Origin: Collinsella sp. zg1085 | GTDB taxonomy: Bacteria > Actinomycetota > Coriobacteriia > Coriobacteriales > Coriobacteriaceae | Assembly (NCBI RefSeq): GCF_018889955.1 | Contig: NZ_CP076545.1 | Location: 1,426,001-1,490,000 of the forward strand | Direction: 5' to 3' | Length of the DNA: 64,000 nt | Shown: in pieces, positions 44,773 through 53,383 of the stretch | How positions within the stretch are numbered: position 1 is the stretch's first letter | Layout: each line of letters begins with the position of its first letter | Translations under genes and position numbers: made by a program | Notes under the pieces: model-generated | Told to the model about the DNA's origin: nothing | The model's database searches: none | What the model saw: only the letters and a program-made list of their open reading frames with translations

Positions 44773-46107
44773 TTAGGGAAGCTCACGCTTTACCACAGCA
44801 ACAAGCTGATCGACAGCCTGCTGTGCAGTCTCATGCGTCTTGGCCTCAACCATCACACGCACCAAAGGCTCCGTACCCGATGGACGCACCAGCACGCGCC
44901 CACTATCTCCCAGCTCAGCCTCAACTGTGTGCACGGCATTCCAAAGTGGCGTACACTGCTCTAGCTCGGCCTTGCTTTCAGAGAAAACATTCTCTAAAAC
45001 TTGCGGGAAGCGCGTCATAACGTGTGCAAGCTCGGCAAGACTACGACCAGTGCGCTTCATAACACTCAACAGCTGAACCGCTGTTACTAAGCCGTCACCT
45101 GTTGTATTGTGCTCGAGAAAAATAATGTGACCCGACTGCTCGCCACCCAATACAGCACCGTCTTGCACCATACGCTCCAGCACATAGCGGTCTCCAACAG
45201 CTGTTTGAACCACCTGAAAACCAGCTTCGCGCATAGCAGTTGTAAAGCCAAGATTACACATTACGGTTGAGACAATCTCAGCATTTTTTAGCTTACCTTG
45301 AGCCGCTAAATCAGAGCCACAGATTGCAAGAATAAAATCGCCGTCTATCTCGCGGCCATCTGCATCAACAAACAGCACACGATCGGCATCTCCGTCATGC
45401 GCCATGCCTACATCCGCGCCAGTCTGGCGCACAAGCTCTCGCAGTGATTCTAAATGCGTAGACCCACAATCCACGTTAATATCCATGCCATCATAGTCGG
45501 TGTTAATGGCATGCACCGTAGCACCCAAACGCTGAAGCGCCACAGGAGTTGTAAGGCAGGCTGCACCGTGTCCACAGTCCACCGCAACAACCAGCCCTTC
45601 AAGATTGCCGCTCACGGTGTGAACGGCGTGCTCAATGTAGAGATTGCGGGCATCTTTCATCTTTATGATATGTCCCACACCAGCACCAGTGGGCAGCTCC
45701 TGCGTTGATGCGGCAGCATCAGATAGAACCCATGCAGAAATTTCTTCTTCCAAAGCATCGGGCAGCTTCATACCCTTTGAGCTAAAAAACTTAATGCCAT
45801 TAAACTCAGGTGGATTATGCGAGGCAGATATAACAATGCCACCATCGAGCTCATTTTGAACCGTTAACAGCGCAACTGCTGGCGTAGGAATAATGCCACA
45901 GCAGTGCGGCATACCGCCCTCCGCCATAATTCCTGCCGTCAATGCAGACTCAAGCATAGTGCCCGAGCGGCGCGTATCACGACCCACACAGATGTTTGGA
46001 CCTAAAAACTTAGTAGCCGCGCGTCCTAAACGAAATGCCAAATCATAAGACAAATCAGCGTTAGCTACGCCGCGCACACCATCGGTACCAAAGAGATTGA
46101 TAGACAT
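44773..46107 (-). CDS. glmM: Phosphoglucosamine mutase
   Basis: Interconverts glucosamine-6-phosphate and glucosamine-1-phosphate for UDP-GlcNAc synthesis. The 444-residue phosphohexomutase has GTDGVRG at the start, the phosphoserine loop VISASHNPPEFNGIKFF with Ser96, the magnesium loop HDGDADRVLF and the C-terminal phosphate-binding RPSGTEPLVRVMVEA. The genome neighbours are rplM-rpsI upstream, a common glmM location in Gram-positives. Confidence 0.96.
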   Translation of the reverse strand: MSINLFGTDGVRGVANADLSYDLAFRLGRAATKFLGPNICVGRDTRRSGTMLESALTAGIMAEGGMPHCCGIIPTPAVALLTVQNELDGGIVISASHNPPEFNGIKFFSSKGMKLPDALEEEISAWVLSDAAASTQELPTGAGVGHIIKMKDARNLYIEHAVHTVSGNLEGLVVAVDCGHGAACLTTPVALQRLGATVHAINTDYDGMDINVDCGSTHLESLRELVRQTGADVGMAHDGDADRVLFVDADGREIDGDFILAICGSDLAAQGKLKNAEIVSTVMCNLGFTTAMREAGFQVVQTAVGDRYVLERMVQDGAVLGGEQSGHIIFLEHNTTGDGLVTAVQLLSVMKRTGRSLAELAHVMTRFPQVLENVFSESKAELEQCTPLWNAVHTVEAELGDSGRVLVRPSGTEPLVRVMVEAKTHETAQQAVDQLVAVVKRELP

Positions 46108-46140
46108 AGCTGCTCACTTTCAAGATATTGAAGCCGGCGG

Positions 46141-46176
46141 CTAAAAACAGGACCCACCGTAAGAACGGCAGGTCCC
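46141..46176 (-). terminator. Terminator after rpsI
   Basis: On the minus strand GGACC and CCGT pair with ACGG and GGTCC around a 4-base loop with a two-base internal mismatch, followed by TGTTTTTAG. It separates the ribosomal operon from glmM. Confidence 0.88.
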
Positions 46177-46205
46177 GTTTGAACTGAATACAGCCAAAAA
46201 GCGGA

Positions 46206-46601
46206 TTAACGCTTGGAGAACTGTGGAGCGCGACGTGCCTTCTTGAGACCGTACTTTTTGCGCTCGACCACACGTGCATCGCGGGTCAAGAAGCCAGCAC
46301 GCTTAAGATCGGCGCGGTAATCGCCCGCCTCAAGCAGCGCACGGGAAATGCCCAAACGCAGCGCACCAGACTGACCTGTAATGCCACCACCATCGCAACG
46401 CGCGATGACGTCAAACGAGCCGACGGTATCAGTTACTTTGAACGGTGCCAGCGCATCCTCAACAAGCTGAGCGCGACCAAAATAATCGACAGCATCACGC
46501 TTGTTGATGGTTACCTTGCCGGTACCTGGAACAATACGAACACGAGCAACGGCGTTCTTACGACGGCCGGTGCCGTAATATACAACGGTATTCTCAGCCA
46601 T
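46206..46601 (-). CDS. rpsI: 30S ribosomal protein S9
   Basis: 131-residue S9. It has [16 protein letters not shown] at the N-terminus, [19 protein letters not shown] in the middle and ends [12 protein letters not shown], the conserved tail reaching the P-site tRNA. It starts 3 bases after the rplM stop. Confidence 0.98.
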   Translation of the reverse strand: MAENTVVYYGTGRRKNAVARVRIVPGTGKVTINKRDAVDYFGRAQLVEDALAPFKVTDTVGSFDVIARCDGGGITGQSGALRLGISRALLEAGDYRADLKRAGFLTRDARVVERKKYGLKKARRAPQFSKR

Positions 46602-46603
46602 CT

Positions 46604-47047
46604 TTAGCCCTCCAGCTCAATAGTAGTTGGGTTTTGTGCTGCATGCGGGTGCTCAGGACCTGCATACACCTTGAGCTTCTTAAGCTGAGCACGTCCGAGC
46701 GTTGTCTTAGGGAGCATGCCGCGAACAGCGCGCTCGATAACAGCCTCAGGGTGCTTCTCCATAGCCTGACGGAAGCTCTCAGCCTTGAGGCCGCCGTTGT
46801 AACCGCTGTGACGGTAGTAAACCTTTGTGTCAGCCTTATTGCCGGTCAGCTGGACCTTCTCGGCATTAATGACGACAACAAAGTCACCACAGTCGGAGTT
46901 GGGCGTGTACTGGGGCTTGGTCTTGCCGCGCAGAATTGCTGCAACCTGAGTAGCAAGGCGACCCAGAACGGCGCCTTCAGCATCCACGACAACCCAGTTA
47001 CGCTGGGCCTCGGTTTGCTTGGTGTAGTGAGTCGATTTGGTAATCAA
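46604..47047 (-). CDS. rplM: 50S ribosomal protein L13
   Basis: 147-residue L13 with [43 protein letters not shown] and [13 protein letters not shown], all diagnostic. The start is a TTG at 47047 preceded by GGAGGAG at 6 bases; no ATG is available near the correct N-terminus. It is the first gene of the rplM-rpsI operon. Confidence 0.97.
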   Translation of the reverse strand: MITKSTHYTKQTEAQRNWVVVDAEGAVLGRLATQVAAILRGKTKPQYTPNSDCGDFVVVINAEKVQLTGNKADTKVYYRHSGYNGGLKAESFRQAMEKHPEAVIERAVRGMLPKTTLGRAQLKKLKVYAGPEHPHAAQNPTTIELEG

Positions 47048-47114
47048 CGTGACTCCTCCATGTACAGATACGTGTTGTTACAGAGTTTCACGGGGCTCTG
47101 CAAGTAACTGGTTT

Positions 47115-47142
47115 ATTGTAGCCGCATGACAGGTGAAGTCAA
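47115..47142 (-). promoter_or_regulatory. Promoter of rplM-rpsI
   Basis: TTGACT and TACAAT are separated by 16 bp on the minus strand, about 70 bp upstream of the rplM start. A CAGAG/CTCTG hairpin in the leader follows. Confidence 0.8.
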
Positions 47143-47222
47143 CTGATGGGCGATAGTGTCAAAGTTTCTGCACAGCTACGACGCTACAAAATGCGCAGCG
47201 TTCATGAGTTGTATATCTATAT

Positions 47223-48134
47223 CTAAACGCTGCCTATAAATTCTTTCACGGCCTCAACCATGCGCGCACCCTCTTGACGACCCTGAATATAAAGCGCCAA
47301 AAGTTTCTCGGGGTCGTGCTCAACATGACCAACAGCCACCGAGGTCTGCGGGGCAATAACCAACGCACGACCTTGCGACTCATACTCCCACACGTGCTCA
47401 CGCTGCTCGTTATAGCGTAGGTGGCGCGTCTCGATAGCTTCTACCAGATAGGGATAGGCATGATAGCGCTTGCGAATGGGACCCACATGCTCATAGGGTT
47501 CTTTTATATAGGAGCGCTCCTGTGTGAGAATTACAACCACGCGGTCATAACCCTCATCTTCAAGCATATGCTCAATTGGTACAGAATCGGCAATACCACC
47601 ATCAAGATAGACCGACGAGCCAATCTGCACTGGCTGAGTTACCAATGGCAGCGATGTTGTTGCTTGGATAATATCAACATCGAGCACCGGATGCGTAATC
47701 TCGTGGTATTCAGCGGTGCCAAATACGATATTGGTCAGCGTTGCCGTGAGCGTCATAGGATTAGCAAGATAGGCTTCGTTATCAAAAGGGTCTAACTTAT
47801 CCTGTACCTCATTGAGTAGAAAGTCATATCCCACCAAGCTACCGCTTGTCACTAGCGAACGGGCACTTACATACCGTGGGTCATTACAAAATGCCAGATT
47901 GACGCGATTAGCGCGCCCAAGTTGGCGCGACTTATAACTAAGTCCATGCAAAACGCCCGCCGAGACCCCAATAGCCGCATCAAAATAGACGTTTTGCTCC
48001 ATAAAAATGTCAAGCACGCCCGCGCTAAATTGCCCACGATAGCTCCCGCCTTCAAGAACAAGTGCCACCTTGCCCGCACCTGACCGCGGCAATTTAGTAT
48101 CTGTCTGTTCTGTAAGCTGGGCTATATCTTGCAT
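47223..48134 (-). CDS. Patatin-like phospholipase (RssA/YjjU-type)
   Basis: A 303-residue serine lipase/esterase. It has the oxyanion loop LEGGSYRGQFSAGVL near residue 28, nucleophile Ser58 in GVSAG, and the catalytic Asp in DGGIADSVP. ATG 48134 has GAGAGG 8 bases upstream; GTG 48143 is in frame but overlaps the box. A decayed copy of part of this gene lies at 49238-49330 beyond the Fic gene. The substrate is unknown. Confidence 0.9.
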   Translation of the reverse strand: MQDIAQLTEQTDTKLPRSGAGKVALVLEGGSYRGQFSAGVLDIFMEQNVYFDAAIGVSAGVLHGLSYKSRQLGRANRVNLAFCNDPRYVSARSLVTSGSLVGYDFLLNEVQDKLDPFDNEAYLANPMTLTATLTNIVFGTAEYHEITHPVLDVDIIQATTSLPLVTQPVQIGSSVYLDGGIADSVPIEHMLEDEGYDRVVVILTQERSYIKEPYEHVGPIRKRYHAYPYLVEAIETRHLRYNEQREHVWEYESQGRALVIAPQTSVAVGHVEHDPEKLLALYIQGRQEGARMVEAVKEFIGSV

Positions 48135-48230
48135 GAAATTCACCTCTCAAAGCGCTGTCAATGTATGCTTTTCTACCCCATTACGTGCAAAAATTAGCCA
48201 TGAGTTTATGTAGCTTTTTCAAAAGACAAC

Positions 48231-49124
48231 CTACTCATCCAACATAGACAGATATAAATCTAGTCTCTGATTTAAATATCCGGCAAACATGTCTGCCATT
48301 GCTGATAAGTTATGTTTTACATGATATGCATCAAAGGCTTCATAATATTTCAAGCGGTCGGTAAACTTTATGTCTATCGGCGGATAACCCGCTTTCATGA
48401 GTTCCAAATTAACGAGTAATCTTCCGGTTCTTCCATTTCCATCAATAAAAGGATGTATGCTTTCAAATTCAATATGGAAACGAGCCAGCTTGGTCACAAT
48501 ATCTTCCGTGCTATTTGTATATTGTTCCAGTAATTCTTCCATCTTAGGAATAATCAAATAGGGCTGTACAGGTTCATGTGCTGCTCCCATAATCCGAACA
48601 GGAACTCTTCTGTATACTCCTCTATCCTCTTTTTTATCAGCCAAAACTAAATAGTGAATGTCCTTTATTAACTTTTCAGATATTTGAACATTTTCACGAA
48701 CAAGCTGTCTTATATATTCAAAAGCTTCTTTATGTCCAATTACCTCTAAATGCTCCTTTAATGATTTCTGTTCAATAGTAAGCCCTCTCAGGACCATGTC
48801 TGTCTCTCGTAACGTTAATGTGTTGCCTTCGATTGCATTTGAGTTATAGGTATATTCTGTGAGAAATTCTTCATGTAATCTTTCCAGCTCTCCTGCTGTT
48901 AAAGGCCGTCTTTTTCTAAGCACCTCTAATTTATCTTCTATGATTGGAATAAGGGATTCCTTAGTTTTATATCTTCCATCAGGTGGTTTTATTGCATCAT
49001 GTGGTATTTTCCAAGCTCTTCCTTCTCGATATGCACCGAGAACCTTTCCTTCTGAGCATAAAATTCTTACTCTTCTATCAGATACCATCCATTTTTCAGC
49101 CGCTTGTTTCACCGTAATATACAT
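48231..49124 (-). CDS. Fic family protein with N-terminal HTH
   Basis: A likely AMP-transferase. The 297-residue protein has an excisionase-like N-terminal DNA-binding part (VKQAAEKWMVSDRRVRILCSEGKV, residues 5-28), an inhibitory motif SNAIEG at residues 95-100 that places it in class II (inhibitory helix N-terminal to the Fic core), and the complete catalytic motif HPFIDGNGRTGR at 224-235. The gene is clearly AT-rich against its neighbours, indicating recent transfer. Its promoter region has repeated CGGAATA words. Target proteins are unknown; with an intact inhibitor helix it should be self-regulated. Confidence 0.92.
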   Translation of the reverse strand: MYITVKQAAEKWMVSDRRVRILCSEGKVLGAYREGRAWKIPHDAIKPPDGRYKTKESLIPIIEDKLEVLRKRRPLTAGELERLHEEFLTEYTYNSNAIEGNTLTLRETDMVLRGLTIEQKSLKEHLEVIGHKEAFEYIRQLVRENVQISEKLIKDIHYLVLADKKEDRGVYRRVPVRIMGAAHEPVQPYLIIPKMEELLEQYTNSTEDIVTKLARFHIEFESIHPFIDGNGRTGRLLVNLELMKAGYPPIDIKFTDRLKYYEAFDAYHVKHNLSAMADMFAGYLNQRLDLYLSMLDE

Positions 49125-49160
49125 ACATTATCCTTCCCGTTTTTCACGTTAAACCATTTT

Positions 49161-49230
49161 ATCGGAATAGTATAAGCAATTGCGGAATAACATATATCAT
49201 TTAACGGAATGATATATGGCTGCGAAATAA
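49161..49230 (-). promoter_or_regulatory. Repeat-rich promoter region of the Fic gene
   Basis: Four CGGAATA-like words occur at 49163, 49183, 49205 and 49223, 18-22 bp apart. A perfect 11-bp inverted repeat (CATATATCATT at 49191-49201, AATGATATATG at 49208-49218) overlaps them. They may be sites for autoregulation by the HTH domain of the Fic protein. Confidence 0.5.
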
Positions 49231-49237
49231 TGTCTGG

Positions 49238-49330
49238 CTAGTGCCGCTTGTTGCCAGCGAACAGGCACTTACATAATGTGGGTGTTGCAAAATGCCAAAT
49301 TGACACGATTAGCTCGCACAAGTTGGCTAG
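49238..49330 (-). pseudogene. Remnant of a second patatin-like gene
   Basis: About 90 bp match positions 47838-47929 inside the intact patatin gene, in the same orientation, including GGCACTTACATA, CAAAATGCCA and CGATTAGC words, at roughly 80 percent identity by eye. The frame is not maintained outside this piece. It suggests an old tandem duplicate mostly lost, with the Fic gene now lying between the two. Confidence 0.75.
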
Positions 49331-49610
49331 TTGTGTAGTGTCTGAAAAAGAGCCGTGCAGTCTTCTCCTCAAACTACCCCCCACAATGTAAGCAGAATCA
49401 CGCAGGGGAAGTCATCACGCTGACACCTTAGAGCATGAAACTCTCGCCGTTTGCCTTGAGAGGGCTCATCCACAGGCAGACCCCCTGTGCACAACTTGCA
49501 GGCAAACAAAATGGGATGTATAGCCAAGCTATACATCCCAAATCTACTCCATAACGCACATATAAACTAACTGATAATAGACAATAAACAACCTACAACA
49601 AGCAGCTAGT
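49331..49610. other. Intergenic stretch between the patatin remnant and EIIB gene
   Basis: No open frame is credible. The only structure seen is the 13-bp terminator stem at 49512-49540 serving the EIIB gene or its operon. Confidence 0.5.
49504..49540 (-). terminator. Terminator after the orphan EIIB gene
   Basis: A 13-bp perfect stem, TGGGATGTATAGC with GCTATACATCCCA around a 3-base loop, followed on the minus strand by TTTTGTTTG. Confidence 0.85.
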
Positions 49611-49898
49611 CTACAGCTCAACTGTCTCCAAAATCCCTGCAGCATCGGCACGTGCATACAAATCTGGGTCAATCACCTGCACGGGAACATCAGTTGTTTC
49701 TTGAATACTTCCTTGCGCATATCCAATCTGCGGGCCTAACAACACAAGGTCTGCGTCATTGAGATGGTCAACCGCATCTGCTAAAGGACGCGCTTCAATA
49801 GCAACATCAAGACCCTTTAGTTCAGCCTCGCGCTTAAGCTTTTGCACCAATAAACTCGTTGATACACCAGCATTACAACAAACCAATATATGCTTCAT
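49611..49898 (-). CDS. PTS EIIB component, lactose/cellobiose type, orphan
   Basis: A 95-residue EIIB of the ChbB/LacB-domain type, starting MKHILVCCNAGVSTSLLVQKL; Cys8 is the likely phosphorylation site. GGAGGAAG precedes ATG 49898. Neither EIIC nor EIIA of this class is near; the gene follows the mgl operon behind a terminator. It may serve a remote permease or be a regulatory phosphoprotein. Confidence 0.85.
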   Translation of the reverse strand: MKHILVCCNAGVSTSLLVQKLKREAELKGLDVAIEARPLADAVDHLNDADLVLLGPQIGYAQGSIQETTDVPVQVIDPDLYARADAAGILETVEL

Positions 49899-50000
49899 GA
49901 GGCTTCCTCCTTGGGAAGTCGGGAACGAGCTTATACCATGCTGACAAGCTTTACCCAAACTCTAATAACAAGCCGCCACCAACTCAAACAAGTGGCTCAA

Positions 50001-50034
50001 CCAAAACAAAAACGCGCGAGCCAAGGCCCGCGCG
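50001..50034 (-). terminator. Terminator of the mgl operon
   Basis: On the minus strand CGCGCGGG and CTCGCGCG form a GC-rich stem (with small mismatch) closed by a short loop, followed by TTTTTGTTTTGG. It starts 14 bp after the mglC stop. Confidence 0.9.
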
Positions 50035-50047
50035 CCTCAACAAGTAG

Positions 50048-51700
50048 CTACTTCTTACGGACGTACTTCAAGCAGTCAAGCGTAACAGCAATCAGGATAA
50101 TGACACCTGAGAATACAAACTGAAGATTGGTATCAATACCCAAGATAGTCAGCGCGTAGGTTAATGCCGTGAAAATCAATACACCAACGGTCACGCCAGA
50201 AATCTTGCCGATACCGCCGGTAAATGAAATGCCACCAACAACGCAGGCTGCAATAGCGTCCATCTCCCAGCCCTGACCGTATGCAGCCGAACCAGAGCCA
50301 ACCATACGAATGCATTCAAGCCAAGCGCCAAAGCCATACAGCACGCCTGCCAGCAAGAACGCTCCAATAGATACCGCAAAGACGTTAATACCTGATACGG
50401 AGGCTGCCTCGGGGTTGCCACCAACAGCGTACATGTTCTTACCAAAGGTGGTCTTATTCCAAATAAACCAAACAATGCCAATAGCTGCAATCGCCCAAAG
50501 AATAATTGTTGGGAAGCCACTAATCTTAGGTGTAACCATCATCGGAATGATAGGTTCAATAGCGCCAAAGGAAACGCCCTTGGTTGCGTAGGTAACAATA
50601 CCAAAGATAATAAGCATGTTTGCCATGGTTGATACAAACCAGTGCATCTTAAAGCGCGCTGTAAAGAAACCGGCAATCGCAGAGAAGCACGTGCAGAGCA
50701 CTACGCATACCAACAAAGCCATTACGATACGACCAACAACTGGGATGCCGGTCAGGTCAAATGCCATGCCAAAGAAGGTGCCGGTATTTGGTCCTTGGTG
50801 CATGATAATGGTTGAAGCCACCATACTCATACCAACCATACGACCAATTGAAAGGTCAGTACCGGTCTGCAAAATCAAGCCAGCGGCACCCAACGCCAAG
50901 AACATACGAGGCGATGCCTGCTGCAAAATATTCAGCAGGTTTTGCGGTGTCAAAAGCTGCGTGCCTTTAACAGCTGGGGTAACCACGCAAAGACCAGCAA
51001 AGACCAGCAAAATAGCAATATATAGACCATTGTTTAGGAAGAAGTCACGAGCGCTAAAGGTATAGCGATAGGCCTCAACACGCTGCGCCAGCTTTTCATT
51101 CAAGGTAAAGCGCGACATGCGCAGCAGGTCAATCAGGTGATAGCGATAGGCAAAGGCCTCGTGCTCACGGTCTTTAATGCGCTGAAGTTCAAGCTGGTAG
51201 GTTACTTTTGCGTCAAACTGCTTGTTCTTATAGACGTATTTTTCTTCTTTCAGCTCTTTTTGATCGCTCATCTGAGCAGTAAGCCCTTTGTGCTCTTGCT
51301 CAAGCTCACTCAAACGCTGTTGATACGCTACTTTTGCCGCTTCGCGCTCGGCTACACAGCTCGCCTTAACAGGGCTCAAATACTCGCTGTCAAAGTGAGC
51401 ATTGAGATACGCCTCTGCCTCAGCAATGAGCTTATCAACCTCAGCCTTATTGGCTGCTTCAACTTGCTTAGCAGCATCCATCTCGGTACGCAGACGAGCA
51501 ATCTCTTGGTCGCGCTCCTGCGCACTTAAAATCTTGTCTGTCTTAGTTGCATCAATACTTGATTGCAACATAACAACGGCAGTGGTACCGTGCTCGCGGA
51601 GCGCATCAATCTTGGACTGGATGTCACTCACAAACGCATCAATGGGTGCCAGGAGGGACGTCTCCTCCTCAACCGTTAAAATCTTCATGGTGTCAGACAT
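50048..51700 (-). CDS. mglC: Galactose/methylgalactoside ABC permease with long coiled-coil N-terminus
   Basis: Membrane subunit of a MglBAC-type importer. The C-terminal part from about residue 222 is a complete BPD_transp_2 permease (NNGLYIAILLVFAGL onward, LILQTGTDLSIGRMVGMSM, NMYAVGGNPEAASVSGINV). The first 220 residues are soluble, rich in Glu, Lys, Ala and Gln, with heptad-like stretches (about 60-95 and 115-185), predicted coiled coil in the cytosol. E. coli MglC is about 336 residues, so this is a large extension. It is not an out-of-frame artefact: start ATG 51700 has GAGGGG upstream and the frame is continuous. Confidence 0.9.
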   Translation of the reverse strand: MSDTMKILTVEEETSLLAPIDAFVSDIQSKIDALREHGTTAVVMLQSSIDATKTDKILSAQERDQEIARLRTEMDAAKQVEAANKAEVDKLIAEAEAYLNAHFDSEYLSPVKASCVAEREAAKVAYQQRLSELEQEHKGLTAQMSDQKELKEEKYVYKNKQFDAKVTYQLELQRIKDREHEAFAYRYHLIDLLRMSRFTLNEKLAQRVEAYRYTFSARDFFLNNGLYIAILLVFAGLCVVTPAVKGTQLLTPQNLLNILQQASPRMFLALGAAGLILQTGTDLSIGRMVGMSMVASTIIMHQGPNTGTFFGMAFDLTGIPVVGRIVMALLVCVVLCTCFSAIAGFFTARFKMHWFVSTMANMLIIFGIVTYATKGVSFGAIEPIIPMMVTPKISGFPTIILWAIAAIGIVWFIWNKTTFGKNMYAVGGNPEAASVSGINVFAVSIGAFLLAGVLYGFGAWLECIRMVGSGSAAYGQGWEMDAIAACVVGGISFTGGIGKISGVTVGVLIFTALTYALTILGIDTNLQFVFSGVIILIAVTLDCLKYVRKK

Positions 51701-51715
51701 AGTCGTACCCCTCGC

Positions 51716-53224
51716 TTATAGATATTTTGCGCTCAAACGCAGGAGTTCTTCCTGGTCCGTCGCCTTGGTGTCCACAATTCCAGATAAACGCCCGTTGGAC
51801 ATTACGCCAATACGGTTAGTAATGCCTAAAATTTCTGGCATCTCAGATGAAACAACGATAACCGTGGTGCCTTGCTTTGCCATCTGAATAATGAGCTCAT
51901 AAATCTCGTATTTTGCACCAACGTCGATACCACGAGTTGGTTCGTCCATCAAGAACACCTGCGGATAGCGCTCAAGCCACTTGCCAAAAATAACCTTTTG
52001 CTGGTTACCACCCGAAAGACTTGAAATCAAATCATCAGGACCCATGCATTTGGTATTCATAGTTTTAATTTCGCGGTTTGTTGCACGTACCATCTTGTCG
52101 TTTGAAAGCGCAAGACCGCTCTTATATTGATCAAGATTAGCAATGGTAGTATTAAAGGTTAAATCGCCCTTGAGAAACAGACCATTTGCCTTGCGTTCCT
52201 CGGTAATAAGAGCAAAACCATGGTCCATAGCATCACGCGCTGTATTAAAGGTCATAAGGTGGTCGCGGAAATACACACGACCAGCCGCGCGCGTACGAAT
52301 ACCAAAGATGGTTTCAAGCAACTCGGTGCGGCCTGCGCCTACCAAACCATACAAACCAAAAATCTCACCTCGACGAACCTCAAAGCTCACGTCTTGCAGA
52401 TGCGGCTCATATTTGGTTGAGAGGTGCTGAACCTTTAACACTGGGTCACCCGGTATATTGTCAACCGGCGGGAAACGGTTATCCAAAGAGCGTCCAACCA
52501 TAGCCGAGATGAGCTCGTTCATGTTGGTCTCGTCGGTACGCTTGGTCATAACGAGATTACCGTCACGCAAAACAGAAACCTCATCGCAAATCTCAAAAAT
52601 CTCATCCATCTTATGAGAGATATAAATAAGAGAAATGCCCTGTTCACGCAGCATACGCATCATGTGAAACAGCTTATCAACCTCTTGTGCCATAAGCGAG
52701 GACGACGGCTCATCCAATACAATAACCTTTGCATTATAAGAAATGGCCTTTGCAATCTCGCACATTTGGCGCTGCGAGACCGACATGGTGCGCATGGGTT
52801 GCGACAGGTTGACCGTCATGCCTAAACGACGGAACAGCTCATTTGCTTCCTTGCGCATACGTGCTTCGTCAACCAGCCCCATAGCATTTTTGGGATAGCG
52901 GCCTAAGAACAGGTTATCAACCACGTTGCGCTCAAGGCACTGGTTAAGCTCTTGGTGCACCATTGCAATGCCGTTTTCGAGGGCATCTTTAGGGCCAGAG
53001 AAGCTAATCTCTTTACCATCGAGCACAATGGTACCTTCGTCTTTTTGATAGGTGCCAAATAGGCACTTCATCATCGTAGACTTTCCAGCGCCATTCTCGC
53101 CCATAAGACCCATAACACTGCCGCGTCTCAGATTAAGCGTAATGTGATCGAGCACGCGGTTACGCCCAAAGGTCTTACTCATGCCCTGAATTGAAAGCAC
53201 ATAATCATCTTGTACGTTTGTCAT
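51716..53224 (-). CDS. mglA: Galactose/methylgalactoside ABC ATPase
   Basis: A 502-residue double ATPase of the RbsA/MglA type. First domain: GENGAGKST, SVSQRQM signature, VIVLDEPSSSL. Second domain: GLVGAGRTELLETIFG, LSGGNQQKVIFGKWL, VFLMDEPTRGIDVGA. It starts after a 159-bp gap from mglB that contains two strong hairpins and precedes mglC by 15 bases. It energises uptake of galactose or a related glycoside. Confidence 0.93.
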   Translation of the reverse strand: MTNVQDDYVLSIQGMSKTFGRNRVLDHITLNLRRGSVMGLMGENGAGKSTMMKCLFGTYQKDEGTIVLDGKEISFSGPKDALENGIAMVHQELNQCLERNVVDNLFLGRYPKNAMGLVDEARMRKEANELFRRLGMTVNLSQPMRTMSVSQRQMCEIAKAISYNAKVIVLDEPSSSLMAQEVDKLFHMMRMLREQGISLIYISHKMDEIFEICDEVSVLRDGNLVMTKRTDETNMNELISAMVGRSLDNRFPPVDNIPGDPVLKVQHLSTKYEPHLQDVSFEVRRGEIFGLYGLVGAGRTELLETIFGIRTRAAGRVYFRDHLMTFNTARDAMDHGFALITEERKANGLFLKGDLTFNTTIANLDQYKSGLALSNDKMVRATNREIKTMNTKCMGPDDLISSLSGGNQQKVIFGKWLERYPQVFLMDEPTRGIDVGAKYEIYELIIQMAKQGTTVIVVSSEMPEILGITNRIGVMSNGRLSGIVDTKATDQEELLRLSAKYL

Positions 53225-53276
53225 TGTTCACCCCTTGGATATACCAAAGAACTCGTTTAACACGAGCAAATACGAA

Positions 53277-53347
53277 AGACACGCACCGTATCCGTGCCCG
53301 ATGCGTGTCTCTCAAAATCAAGGGAGAGAAGATGCTTCTCCCCCTTG
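53277..53347 (-). terminator. Two stacked hairpins between mglB and mglA
   Basis: Toward mglA come first CAAGGG-GAGAAG with CTTCTC-CCCTTG (53319-53347), then AGACACGCA with TGCGTGTCT (53277-53310) followed by TTTCGTATTTG. They should attenuate read-through or protect mglB mRNA, giving excess binding protein. Confidence 0.7.
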
Positions 53348-53383
53348 AACAAACTCAGAATACGCTGAGCGTATAGGCTGTGC

